Origin: Erigeron canadensis
Lineage: Eukaryota > Streptophyta > Magnoliopsida > Asterales > Asteraceae
NCBI RefSeq assembly: GCF_010389155.1
Contig: NC_057764.1
Coordinates: forward strand, 1,364,001 to 1,428,000
Direction: 5' to 3'
DNA length: 64,000 nucleotides
The first letter of the stretch is position 1; each line of letters starts with the position of its first letter. The notes beneath the pieces are model-generated. The model did not search any database, had not been told where the DNA came from, and was given only the letters and a program-made list of their open reading frames with translations. Positions 12,234 to 24,035 of the stretch are shown here, piece after piece. Made by a program: the position numbers and the translations under genes.

Positions 12234-12679
12234 AAAACATCATTTTGATCTCGATCCATAACTGAATTCAATCACAATTCATCAAACAATCACTTTATAA
12301 TTCGGTTTTTAATCCTGTTTCTGTTCGTTTTTTTTTTCACTGAAAAAATTCAACAATAACCTCTCAAATCACATAAAATCACAAATGTTTGTTCACCATT
12401 CGATTCTTCATAGTTAAATACATAATCCTCTCCAGTTTCGTGTTCTAATTCGATCTGGATCAAAAGTTCAGATTTTGAGTTTTTTGGCGCTAAAATTTGG
12501 GATTTGATTCTGTTGTGTTAGAAGCTGAAGTGTGTTAATCGGATCGTTGCTGAGGTGAAAACAAACTGTTTGCAAGTGGTTTCATGTTCCAATTCTCAGA
12601 AAATCAAAAGATATTGAAGTTTTAAAAATCGTCAATGGAGTTGTTCATATTAAGAGGTTGAAGACGACTTTGTGAAGCC

Positions 12680-12955
12680 AAAACGATCTCATTTAGATCG
12701 TTTCAGTTTTTCTTTCCTTGGTACTTATATTTCAGTGTTGTGGCTTGTAAAACGATTCAAAATTGATCGTTTTGACAAGTGTGGTTGTAGTGTGAAGAGT
12801 TGATTGTGGCTAACTGATCCTTTGGATTGGTTTGGTCAATTCAATTTCTTGAAAATAATCAAGTTGTTGAGAAATCCTGATAAAGAAACCAAAACGATCT
12901 CTTTTAGATCGTTTCAGTTTTTATGAAACCAGAACGATCTGTTTTAGATCGTTTC
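12680..12955 (+). repeat. Array of four GATC-core hairpins in the B leader
   Basis: There are four stems. AAACGATC (12681-12688) pairs with GATCGTTT (12696-12703). AAAACGAT (12749-12756) pairs with ATCGTTTT (12766-12773), with an outer CTTGT/ACAAG. AAACGATC (12892-12899) pairs with GATCGTTT (12907-12914). GAACGATC (12932-12939) pairs with GATCGTTT (12947-12954). Three of the loops are 7 nt. Element H has equivalents with paired base changes. Confidence 0.75.
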
Positions 12956-13134
12956 AAGTTTTACTTGAACATTCTCTGGTTTGAGTAATTCGTGAAGAGT
13001 TGTGTTTGGGAATCGTAATATTCTTGGGTAACTGATCTTCGTGATTGGTTTTGCTCAATTCATTTCATTCCAATTCATACCAAAACTCTGTCCAAATCAT
13101 TTTAGAATACTTAGAATTTTTCTTCAAATTCTCA

Positions 13135-13290
13135 AGATCGTTTCAATTTTAAGTCGTTTCATTCCTAGTTCAATTTAGATCGTTTCATTCCTATACATTT
13201 AGATCGTTTCATTTCACTTTCTTAAAAACGATTTCAATTTAGATCGTTGCATTTCATTTCAATTTAGATCGTTTCATAGTTTCATACTTT
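13135..13290 (+). repeat. Short tandem-like units TTTAGATCGTTTCATT
   Basis: Several copies of (A/T)TTAGATCGTTTCATT or close variants lie between 13135 and 13290, just ahead of gag. They resemble the right arms of the leader hairpins without a close left partner. Confidence 0.65.
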
Positions 13291-13331
13291 CTTCAAAAAT
13301 CAATTAAATTCTCAATTCAAATCAATTTCAA

Positions 13332-16300
13332 ATGACTACTCGTGAAGCGTTGTCTCTGGGTACTGATACAAGACCTCCAGTTCTTTATCGTGGTAATTAT
13401 GGACTTTGGAAGAAAAGTTTCATGGATTATGTGGAACGTCAGACTAATGGTCACATGCTTAAGGATTCAATCATGAATGGACTTGCTATGCATCGTCATC
13501 ATACTACCGGTGCTATTTTGACTCCTGATCTTTTGAATTCCGAACAAAGAGATCGTACTGCTGCTGACAACAGAGCTAGGTCATGCTTGTATCAAGCACT
13601 TCCTGATGAGATTTATGGCTCAGTTGATTCTTATGACACAGCAAAGGAGATTTGGGATGAAGTTGCTAGACAAATGGAAGGTTCTGATGTAACCTCAACA
13701 ATTCGACTGACAAATGTCTTAACTGAGTTTGACAATTTTCAGAAATCACCAAGTGAATCTCTTGAGTCCGTGTACTACAGATTTTGCAATGTGATCAATG
13801 AACTGAGAAAGAACAAGGTCAAGAAAGATGAGATTGAGCTGAACATCAAATTTATCAAAGCACTTGGTCCCGAATGGGAAGATTATGGAACTCAAATCAA
13901 GCAACATCAAGATCTGACCAAATTCACCATTCACACTCTTTATGAATCTTTCAAGTTGAATGAGTATCAAGTTCTAAGCAAATATTCATTCAACAAAGTG
14001 CCAGAAGTTGTATCTACTGATCCTTTGGCATTGGTTGTTGAAAGAAAAGTTTCTGAGGCTCTTAAAAGACAAATGACTGTTGCTTCTTCGTCTGATGAGG
14101 AGGGAGAAGATTACTTGGCTTCAAGAGATGGTGTTCCTGATGAATTCTACCAAGCTCTTGCCGCTGTGACTAAGCATTTCAAGAAAAAGTATTTCAAAGC
14201 GAGGCCAACTAACAACAATCTTCGAACTTCATCAACAAGTGCATTTCCAAAGAAGGAACAATATCATCACAAGAGTTTTGAACAAGGTGAAACAACTGGT
14301 TCCAAGAAAGGAGATAAGAAAGCAGAAACTGAGAAACAAATCATGGAGAAAGGAAAAACATCTGACAAAAAGTGTTACAACTGTGGAATTCCTGGTCATT
14401 TTGTTGTGGATTGCAAGCTGCCTCGCAAAAAGAATTATGAATACTACAAGCAGAAGATGCTCTTGGCAAAGCAAGTTGAAGCCGGTCAAGCCTTGATTGC
14501 TGAAGATGACAAGTGGCTTTTACTGATTGATGATGAAGATGAAGATCTGTCTGCAAATGTATGTTTCATGGCAACATTGAGCAAAGACAAAGCATTGGAG
14601 GCTCACAACATTGACGAGGAATATCCCGATAATGAGGTAAATCTCGACTCTTCTTTTTCATCAATTAAGGATAAAGAGTCTTGTAGAATTGCCTTATCTA
14701 ACTTGACGAATCATTACACCTCTTTAGCCAACAAAAACAAGAAATTGAAAAATAGCATTTTATTTTCAAAAGGGGAGTACACAAAACTTCTTGAAGAAAA
14801 TTCTAAACTACTTTTTGAGTATGATGCTATGAAACAAGAATTTCAAAACTATAAAGAACAAATGTTGGTTAAAGAATGTAAAATGAATGCGTCTCCTGAC
14901 TCTAAGTTATTGGAAAAGTGTCATAATTTAGAAAAGACCATTCTTGATCTTGAAAAAGCCAATCAAGATCTTGAAGTTCAAAAGACCAATGAATGGCTTC
15001 GGGCAAATGCGAGACAAATGGATGTTGATATTTTGAATAAGAAGCTTCAAGAAGCTGCACCAAAAACAATTGAACTCGAAAGAAAAGTTTCTGATTTAAA
15101 TCATAACTATTTTTTAAAAAGCATTGAGATTGAAAATCTTGAAAGACAAATTGAGGAACATAAAAAGAATATACTTTTCTATCAAGAAAAGTTGTACAAA
15201 GTTGAACAAATCCCTCTTTTGGATTTCACTGCCTATTTCAATAAGTCAAAGATTGATAGATCAGAACTTCTTCTTGGGTTGGGATTTGAGAATATCACTC
15301 CATTGCAAAAAGCCAAAGACAAGATCGAACCCTTGTATGATGAAAAGTTTTTGAGACTTGGTATGATTCAACAATTTATTCGTCCATTGGATGACGAATT
15401 TGAGACCGATGAAGTTGAGGAAATTCAAAACAATAAATTTTTGGTTAATTATGATGCCATCAATACTTCTTACGAAACGAAAAAGTCATCAATTTTTGAA
15501 TTAGAAGAGATTGAGTCTAATTTTCAAAACCAAGAATCTGTCGTTTCCCCACCTAAACCAACTAAATTGTATGTTCCATCCACATTTTTGGAAAAACAGA
15601 TAGAAGGTTTACAACAAAAGGTGGAATCTCAACAAAACCTTATTAATAATCTACAGTCTCAAAGTCTGAATTCAAAGAATGAATCAGTTGTTGTTGATAT
15701 CAAGAAAGTTTGTGTGAATGTTTCTACCTAAACTGATTTCAGTCTCTTAGTAGACCATTTCACTCAGACTACTTGTGATTCATCCACCAATTCATCCACA
15801 CAGACTATGACTGACTGTTCTGCATGTACTTGTCAAACTACTGCTACGTCTTTAGCTGCAAATTATGTGCAATCTGATTTATCTGATGAAGATCTTGCGT
15901 ATAACTTAGTTTTGATATGGTACTTTTATAGATTTTTCACATGCGAAAATCTTGATGAGCTAGTTGTTCACCCTAAGCTTTGTGCTAGTATAGGTGTTGA
16001 TACTTCTACTCAATTTTGTTGTGAAACCAAGGATGTTTTAGTCCAAGTCAACCTTATTCCTGAGACTACCCGTGGTATGATGTTGGACAACAAGATTCCT
16101 GATATTTCTACATTTTCGAATGAATTCACCAAAAATGATTTTGATAAATTCATGGAGGGAGAATATGTTTTTGACTCAAAAACTGAGAAAAAGATTGAAT
16201 CTATCAAAATCATAAATTTTCAAAAAGAAATAAAAGGAGAATCTCAAAACTAAAATCAATGTCCAAAGCTCCAACATCATATTACTTCCAAGAACGAGTT

Positions 16301-16621
16301 AAACCCAAACTCGTCAAAGATGAACAAGAGAGTTCTACCCCTTCTGTCAAGACTGAACAAAAGAGTCCTAACCCTCCAAAACCTGACAAACATGTTAAAA
16401 AGAAACAAGCTGAGACCTCACCAAAACCAAGGTATCACAAAGTGAAACTTCCAAATGACAATCCAAATGCTTCTTTGTCTAACTCTCAATCTAGTTCAAT
16501 TTCTAAAGTACCTAAGTCTAGCTCCGTTTTGCTAACAAAGGATACTTTAAATGGTGTAACTAGATATAGGGATAGATATGGATGGTTTTCAATTGCCAAA
16601 CCTAAGAAGCAAGAAGTTTCC
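13332..16621 (+). pseudogene. gag: gag of element B, part before solo LTR K
   Basis: The ATG at 13332 is the first good start after the leader. The N-terminal ~250 residues fit the copia gag domain (W-K-K-S-F near the start, then EIWDEV and LTEFDNF). The CCHC knuckle CYNCGIPGHFVVDC lies at 14373-14414. About 450 residues of Lys/Glu-rich coiled coil follow. TAA at 15729-15731 interrupts the frame, which then runs to TAA 16251-16253. The next piece (16259-16621) is in another frame and carries basic P/S/K-rich sequence. Solo LTR K then interrupts it after 16621. The frame at 16621 continues correctly at 19478 when K and one TTTCC copy are skipped. This gag is far longer than the few hundred residues usual for copia. 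Confidence 0.88.
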
Positions 16622-19472
16622 TGTAACACCCCATAAATTAAGGTAATTCAAATAGGTATTTTTAATCTATATGAACTAAAATATAAACATTATGATATAT
16701 AAGTTATATCTAGTATATCTATTATATGCCTAAAGTACCAGTCAACTAGTTAGTGCCTTTATTGTACACAATAAGTTATTTTAGGGACTAATGTATCATA
16801 TATGTAAAGTTCATATTTATTATTATTAGATAAAGTTAATCAAATAGATATATATGTAGAAATTTAAAAGAAAAAGTGAAAGAAAAACAAAAGGGAAGTT
16901 AACAGAAGTATCTGGGAGCTCCTTCTACAAACACGACATATACTTAGTGTGTGAAAACATGGTGTCGTGAGTATGTGTCCCTCTCGTGAAGATATCTAGC
17001 TCAAGATTAAAGAGAAACTTGATTTTAGCTAACTAGAAAGTAAAGTAGAGTGCTTTTGATCTTTAATCAGGAGTAAATCAAGGTATGAATTTTTTTACTA
17101 GATATAATCAACCTGATTTTTGTAGAAGATCTGAGTCTCAACTTACTAGTTGAGATATTATAGATAAAGATAGTGTGGTAATCTTATACCACCATGTTTT
17201 AGTCAAAAAGAGAAAGATATGTTTTTATAAGATTTGATTATACAAGTTTTGCTTCATATAATTTACTCGTGATTTGCAACAAGTTGATTGGAATTGATGT
17301 AGCAGATACATGGATGTTTACTTAAACAAAAGAAGTAATTTTTATAGTGAATAAAATCATGTAGACAAGGTGTTTGATGTAAAGCCTCAAAGAAAACTCG
17401 ATTTTCAGAAAAAGGTCATATTAGCTATGGGATATTTTGTAGTTAGAAGCTGATGGAAAACAACCCAAAAAGAATAGATAGTTGTATTTTAACCTTTAAG
17501 TGATACATGTATTATGCTTTGTGTATAGGTGATACAAGAGATCAACCAAGTTTTACTTAAAAGCTAACGGTGATTATAAGGTGAGTAACGGATAGAATAG
17601 AATGATAGGTAATATCCGGAATGCGTCTAGATATGTATAAGGGTATGTACTTATCACATTACCAGAAGGTTATTTTATACGGGATTGATCTAGATATCTC
17701 TCGTATGAGTATGCCATTTATTTCATGAATGTTGAATGCATAGAATTACCAGAAAAGGAATTCCTTACATACTAGAATGTGACTCTGAATTTGTTTCAGA
17801 TCACAACAGAAAGAATTTAGATTATGCATTCTTTATATGCTAAAACCCGTTTACTCACTAAGTATTTATACTTACCGTTATATATGTTTTTTTTTTAGGT
17901 GAGACAAGTGGAGCCCGAAAAGATCCAGGGAAGGGTATAGCTTAGCACTAGTGGTGTTGCTCGTTGGATGGGTAACGAGTATCTCTTATGCCTTCCTTTG
18001 ATACTAGTTACGCCCTTTTTGTGCAACTTATAAAGTTGCAAATTAAACCAGTTTGTAAACCAGCTTTTGAAACATATTATGGTAACTATATAGGGTCATA
18101 TTGTAAGTAAGTAAATATGTAGTTCTATCCATATCAGTTTGTAAAAGGGTTTTTGCAAGCAGGTCCTAGTAAAGTATGAATAGTCGTTTTGAAACAAGTA
18201 AGAAAGTAGTGTTTGCATCAGCTTGCAGCCTGGTCTTGGTCAAGCTTAAACTTCATGTATCTTGAACCTGGATCGTCATTTTGTATGTAAATATGATGTT
18301 GAAAGTAGTACTGAATGTTTTGTTTTAGGCTGAGATACGCCAAGGGTTGAGTCGACTAGTGAGCAGTATCACTACTTGTATGGTTGGTCTTCTTGGTCAC
18401 TCCAAAACCAAAAGAAAAACTACCTAGATCGTTTGTCCAGTTCATACCCTTAGCGTTTGATTATAAAATACGAGCTGCATATGTTAGTTGTATAGCTTCC
18501 CCTTGGTAGTCCATGTCCAGAACCACCACCTGATGCTTTTTGTCCAGTTATATCTCGGCTTTTGGTCATAAAATGAAAAGTAAATATATAGGTAGCTTGG
18601 ATACGTTTCTCTGGTTCAAGTTAATGTTAAACCACCGGTTGGTTTTATATAATAATGGTTACATATTAAAGTGTGTCGGGTGGTAGTTGTTCTTAGTGAT
18701 TGGATCAGGAAAAATCTTTCTAGTGAGTTTACATCATAATATAACTATACTCCTGGTCAAAACCCGCGAGTCTTTACTAGTCCGGTATTTTAAAGATCTT
18801 ATTCTCTAGCAGTGTTATTACATGAGTGAGCTCAATATTTATGGTCCTTTTTGGTGCTTTGTACAAAGAGACTCTACTAATGGTTTTGTCCAAATTATAT
18901 CGTAGTTCCTGATCATTTAACAAGAGTCGAATTTTATTAGTTAGCCTCCTACAGTTTCAATTCGGGGTTTATGTTGAAACTATTTGATGGTCTATGTCAA
19001 AACCTTCTGATGCTTTCTGTCCAGATTATATCTAGCTTAGTTACAAAATGAATCAATACTTATTAGCAAACTTTAGATGATCTTTATTGTTGGCTCATGT
19101 CAAACCACCTGATGGTTTGTAGACTAATTACTCTGTTACCAAAGATCAGGTGGTAGTCGTCTTTCAATAGTTGATGTAAAATCTGTTCATCGGGTTTACA
19201 TGGTAACTACACTCTGCCCCTGGTCATAACTCTTGAGTCATTAGTTTCAGTCTTGTGTTTAGAACTTCATCTTATATTATGTAAAGGTCTCGTGTCTGGA
19301 GCTTTGGTCATTAGAATGGTACACGTGTAAGTAACAAGTCATGCACCAAGTTCTATTTTTGAGATTATACACTAGTCGATAATAGTTACAGTTTATAAAA
19401 GAAAAATAACAGAATATAAATGTTTTTTTTTAAAAAAAAAAAAAAACAAACAAATTTTTCTCGGGCGTTTCA
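16622..19472 (+). mobile_element. Solo LTR K (2.85 kb, probably gypsy type)
   Basis: It begins TGTAACACCCC and ends GGGCGTTTCA, a slightly decayed inverted pair. It is flanked by a perfect 5-bp duplication, TTTCC at 16617-16621 and 19473-19477. It has no ORF of note and no second LTR. It interrupts the gag frame of B, which is restored by its removal. TGTAACACCC ends are typical of plant gypsy LTRs, so a gypsy origin is inferred. Confidence 0.87.
18505..19260 (+). repeat. Imperfect tandem duplication inside solo LTR K
   Basis: Two diverged blocks, about 18505-18790 and 18990-19260, share ordered landmarks: CTGATGCTTT, TGTCCAG.TTATATCT, AAAATGAA, GGTGGTAGT, GGTTTACAT-like and CCTGGTCA. The offset is about 485 bases. 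It is seen by eye only. Confidence 0.55.
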
Positions 19473-19972
19473 TTTCCTCAACCCCAAAAGAGACAAAAAG
19501 GATGAATAAGTTTAAAACCCCTCGTTCTAATTTTTTTAGTGTCAATTCAACAGGTGGAAAGACCAAATGGGTTCCTAAGTCATTAGAACCTAAGATCATT
19601 TTTAAGCAAATGTCTGTTGAGAAAAAGAAGAAGAGGAGGAGGAGAAAGAGTGTTGGTAACAGAAAGGATAGAATTTCTGTTGATTTAAACAATTCATCTT
19701 TTGTGAACAATGTTAATAAATCCAAGGCTATGCCTTGTGGGGCTGTAAACAACGATAATGGTCGTGCTTGTTTGAATGCTGTTAAACATGTTACTTTTAA
19801 TTCAAATGTGAATGTGCGTACTTTTTATACGAATGTGCTTATTGATGGTGTGCTTGTTAATGCTCATATTGATTCTAAAGCATGTTTGTATGCATATCCT
19901 AAGTTATACCCCCTGCCTGTGTTAACTAACCACAAAGGACCCGTCTTTAAGTGGGTACCCACTGTCGGTTAA
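19473..19972 (+). pseudogene. gag: gag of element B, 3' part after solo LTR K
   Basis: This is the continuation of B gag after the TTTCC copy at 19473-19477. It includes a basic tract (KKKKRRRRKS), a K-W-V-P motif and a second K-W-V-P close to the end, with TAA at 19970-19972. The K-W-V-P ending parallels the W-V-P/H endings of gag in A and E. The frame agrees with the piece ending at 16621. Confidence 0.8.
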
Positions 19973-19988
19973 AATTTTTGATTGCAGG
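19970..19988 (+). promoter_or_regulatory. gag stop and TGCAG|G junction, element B
   Basis: TAA at 19970-19972 is followed after 15 bases by TTGCAG|G, and the protease frame continues from there. In B the gag and pol frames coincide. The pattern matches A, E and F. Confidence 0.5.
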
Positions 19989-22900
19989 AAATAACCATCT
20001 GTGTATGGATACTCGATTCCGGGTGTTCAAAACACATGACTGGCAATAAATCACTGCTCAAGAATTTTGTTGAAAGATTCATGGGAACTGTTCGTTTCGG
20101 AAACAACAATTTCGCTCCAATTCTAGGTTATGGAGATATTGAAAGAAACGGAATTGTCATTAAGAAAGTTCATTATGTTGAAGGTCTGAGTCATAACTTG
20201 TTCAGTGTTGGACAGTTCTGTGACAACAACCTTCAAGTTCTTTTTCGACAATCTCTGTGCAAAGTCCAAACTCTAGATGGAATTGATATCCTATGCGGAG
20301 ATCGTGAAGACAATCTTTTCACAGTTAATCTTGATGATAACCAACCAACTGATAATATCTTTCTTGTTTCAAAAGCTACTTCGAATAATTCTTGATTGTG
20401 GCATAGAAGGCTTTCTCACTTGAATTATCAAACCATCAATGCTTTAGTCAACAAGCAACTTGTTGAAGGCTTGCCTGACTACAAATATGAGAGTGAGCAT
20501 GTCTATCCTTCTTGTGCAGTTGGGAAGATCAAAAGAACTTCTCATAAACCAAAGAAAATTCGACACACTTTGGCACCTCTTCATTTTCTTCACATGGATC
20601 TTTGTGGGCCTATGAAAATACAAAGCAGAAACGGGAAGAGATATATTCTGGTTATCGTTGATGATTATTCAAGATACACTTGGGTCAAGTTTCTTGCTTC
20701 AAAAGATGAAACAACTCAAATTTTGATCGATTTCATCACTTCCACTCAAGTGAATCTTCAACTTCCAGTCCATTATATCCGTTCAGATAACGTTACTGAG
20801 TTCAAAAATGCCATCTTCAATGAATTTTGCAAATCAAAAGGCATTACTCACCAATTCTCTGCTGTTCGTACCCCGCAACAAAATGGTGTCGTTGAAAGGA
20901 AAAACCGTACGCTGGTGGAAGCAGCAAGAACAATGCTTGCTTATTCTAAGTTACCATCAAACATGTGGGCTGAAGCTGTTGACAGTGCCTGTCACACTCA
21001 AAATCGGTCCATCATCAATCAGCGTCATAAGAAGACTCCTTATGAGGTTATTAACAAACGCAAACCCAACATCAACTACTTCCATATTTTTGGGTGTGTC
21101 TGTTATACCTTGAATGATCGGGAAAATGTTGGAAAGTTTGAAAGAAAAGGTGACGAAGGTTACTTTGTTGGTTACTCAAAGACATCAATTGCATATCGCA
21201 TCTTTAATCGTCGAACAAACACGATTCAAGAAACCATGAATGTTTGGTTTGACGAGATGTCTGGCATGATATTTGAACAAGAAAGTTTGCTACCAACAAT
21301 TAGTGATCCAAATACTTCAAGTGCTTCCTCAAAGACGTCTACCTTAGCTTCAAAGTTCAAGAAATATCCAACTCCAACAAGTGAAGAGCTAGATATTCTT
21401 TTCAAAGAATTCTACAACTCAAAACCGATTCAAGAAAAGGAACCTCAAGTCATCGATGAACCAATTCCGAACAATGATCATATTCAAACAAATGAACCAG
21501 TTCCTGACAACAATCATGAATCATCTTCAAATTCTGCAGAGCAAGAAGAATCATCTTCAAGTGATATTTATTCTCAAAAGAATGTTCAAGAACAACCTTC
21601 TCAAATCACCCAAACAACAAATCCATCAAATACTCCAAATGTGTATTTACCACTGGATTTTCATCATCCAAATTTTGAGGAAAGAGTTCTTCCAAGCTAT
21701 GATTCCATTTCTCAATAGAACTCTGGATTTAATGATGATAATGTTGACATTCATCAACAAGATCCTCTTTCTCATGACAACAAGTGGTCACGTATGCGCA
21801 AAGATCATCCTACAGAACAGATCATCGGAGATCCACAAGCTGGTGTTTCTACCCGTACTACAGTCAATGAGTGTCTTGTTGCACTTTCACTGAGTAACAT
21901 CGAACCCAAAACTGTCTCTGAAGCTCTTTGTGATCCAGAGTGGGTTAAAGCTATGCAAGATGAATTAGCTCAGTTTGAGAGACTGAAGGTATGGAGATTG
22001 GTTCCAAATCCAAGAAAAGAAGAACCAATTCGCACTAAGTGGATTTTCAAGAACAAGAAGGATGAAAATGGAGTTGTAGTAAGGAACAAAGATAGATTGG
22101 TTGCAAAGGGTTACTGCCAACAACCTGGTGTGGATTTCGACGAAACTTTCACTCCTGTTGCAAGAATGGAGGCCATTCGTATTTTCTTAGCTTATGCCGC
22201 ATTCAGAAACTTCACTGTATTTCAAATGGATGTGAAGACAGCATTCTTGAATGGAGAACTCAAAGAAGAAGTTTACGTGGAGCAACCTGAAGGTTTTGTT
22301 GATCCTAAAAGGCCAAACCATGTCTACAGGTTAGACAAAGCTCTCTATGGTTTAAAGCAGGCACCCCGAGCATGGTATGATTCCTTATCTACTTTCTTAC
22401 TCAAAGGAGGCTTTACCAAAGGTACTATTGACCCTACCCTGTTTATTCGTAAGCAAGGTAAACATGTTTTACTTGTTCAAATATATGTCGATGACATTAT
22501 TTTTGGGTCAACCAGTCAAGCTTTTTGCCGAAATTTTTCATCACTAATGGTCAATCATTTTGAAATGAGCATGATTGGGGAAATGAATTACTTTTTGGGA
22601 TTACAAATCAAACAATTACCCACTGGTATCTTTATATCACAAGGTAAGTACATAAAGGATATGTTGAAAAAGTTTGATATGACTACATGTTCTTCAATTT
22701 CAACCTCAATGGCTGCTCGTACAAACATTAATGCTGATAAAAATGGGAAACCATTTGACCAAAAGAGGTATAGAAGCATGATTGGTTCGTTGTTGTATCT
22801 TATAGCATCTCGCCCAGATATAATGTTTGCAACATGTATGTGTGCTAGGTATCAAGCCGCACCGACTGATTTACATTACCAAGCTGTGAAACGAATTTTT

Positions 22901-23431
22901 TGTTATCTGAAGGGTACACCTAATCTTGGTCTCTGGTATCCAAGGGATACTGGATTCAATTTAACTGCCTATTCAGATGCAGATCATGCAGGTTGTAAGC
23001 TTGATCGCAAGAGCACATCTGGTACTTTACAATTCTTAGGGGATAAGATTGTAAGTTGGTCATCCAAGAAGCAAAATTGTGTATCACTATCAACAGCTGA
23101 AGCTGAATATGTGGCTGCTGCTAGTTGCTGTGCTCAAGTGTTATGGATGAAAACACAACTTACCGATTATGGTCTGAAATATGATCGTGTCCCTATCTAT
23201 TGTGATTCGCAAAGTGCCATTGCAATTGCTGTCAACTCAGTCAACCACTCACGCTTAAAGCACATTGATGTGAGATATCATTTTCTCAAAGATCATGTTG
23301 AGAAAGGTGACATCGAACTCTACTTCGTGGGAACTGACTTCCAACTCGCTGATTTGTTCACAAAACTACTGGACGAAAAGAGGTTTAATTTCTTAATCTC
23401 TAAACTTGGTATGCTAAATCTTGATCCTTGA
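19982..23431 (+). pseudogene. pol: pol of element B: protease, integrase, reverse transcriptase, RNase H
   Basis: A single frame holds from 19982 to 23431 with only two stops, TGA 20393-20395 just before the LWHRRLSH of the integrase zinc region and TAG 21716-21718 in the linker. The protease site is VWILDSGCSKHMTG. Integrase shows MDLCGPM and QQNGVVERKNRT, but the second Asp region reads SDNVTEF instead of SDNGTEF. YVDD is at 22484-22495. RNase H shows [19 protein letters not shown] and [10 protein letters not shown]. It is nearly intact, so B is relatively young. Pol ends at TGA 23429-23431 and no aORF follows in this element. Confidence 0.94.
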
Positions 23432-23560
23432 TTCACTTTACCATGGAAGGAATTCTTGATTCATTTTTCAAAAATCATAAAAAGTTGAAAAACGAAAATC
23501 AAATACAAAATTAAAAATTTTTGAAAAATAACAAAAAGATTTTCTTAATTTGCTTTTCTA

Positions 23561-23784
23561 TTTATTTCAAAGTGGCTTGCATATTAACTGTATGCAACCC
23601 GTTCTTCATTAAACTATTTATTTTAAAGTAGCTTACATATGCTATGTATGTAACCCGTGCTTAAATGATGTATTTATTACTTCGTGGCTTATACACACTC
23701 AGTGTATAACCCGTGCTTATTTGTGTTATTTATTTCAAAATGGCTTGCATATACTCTGTATGCAACCCGGTTTTAAAAAAGAAA
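23561..23784 (+). repeat. 4 x 56-bp tandem array, each unit with a hairpin
   Basis: Units start at 23561, 23617, 23673 and 23729, exactly 56 bases apart, each beginning TTTATT. Each holds a GCTT...AACCC hairpin. The stems are TTGCATA/TATGCAA (23577-23583 with 23591-23597), TTACATA/TATGTAA (23633-23639 with 23647-23653), TTATACAC/GTGTATAA (23689-23696 with 23702-23709) and TTGCATA/TATGCAA (23745-23751 with 23759-23765). Stem changes are matched on both sides, so pairing is kept while sequence varies. Confidence 0.85.
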
Positions 23785-23838
23785 AATTATTTATGTTTCA
23801 AAATTGGAATTAATTCATGTTGTTATACATATAAATTG

Positions 23839-23892
23839 ATATAAGATAACGCGGAATTGAACGCCTTTGTGTACTTCCAAGTGGTCTTATAT
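23839..23892 (+). other. Hairpin with 20-nt core, copy 1 (element B)
   Basis: ATATAAGA (23839-23846) pairs with TCTTATAT (23885-23892). The interior contains ATTGAACGCCTTTGTGTACT at 23856-23875, a core found again at 23981 and in element E at 33141. Confidence 0.65.
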
Positions 23893-23949
23893 GAATGAAT
23901 ATGTGTAGTACAAGATGTTGATTGCAAGTTTGTTACACCTGTTTCAAAA

Positions 23950-24035
23950 AACTCTCAATTGTTGATATGAGAAGCAAAGGATTGAACACCTTTGTGTACT
24001 CCTGAGTTGTCTCATCTTGAACAATTGATTGAGTT
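23950..24035 (+). other. Long hairpin with 20-nt core, copy 2 (element B)
   Basis: CAATTGTT (23956-23963) pairs with AACAATTG (24020-24027). AACTC (23950-23954) pairs with GAGTT (24031-24035), ATGAGA (23967-23972) with TCTCAT (24010-24015), and CAAAGG (23975-23980) with CCTTTG (23989-23994). The apical part carries ATTGAACACCTTTGTGTACT (23981-24000). Confidence 0.7.

Larger units (their letters stand above)
12234..13331 (+). other. 5' leader of element B
   Basis: This is 1.1 kb of noncoding sequence between PBS and gag. It holds an array of short hairpins built on AACGATC/GATCGTT (12680-12955) and then repeated TTTAGATCGTTTCATT units up to about 13290. It is the expected place for packaging and dimerisation signals. 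The same region of element H is homologous. Confidence 0.75.

Noticed and set aside
12680..13290. CRISPR-like repeat array
   Set aside because: Spacing is irregular, the units are hairpins in a retrotransposon leader, and the DNA is plant nuclear.
19422..19455. T9A14-type run near the end of K as a retroposon poly-A tail
   Set aside because: It lies inside the LTR, before the GGGCGTTTCA end and TSD, so it is not an insertion end.
16622..19472. A long intron in the gag of B
   Set aside because: TG...CA ends and the perfect TTTCC duplication show an inserted LTR.
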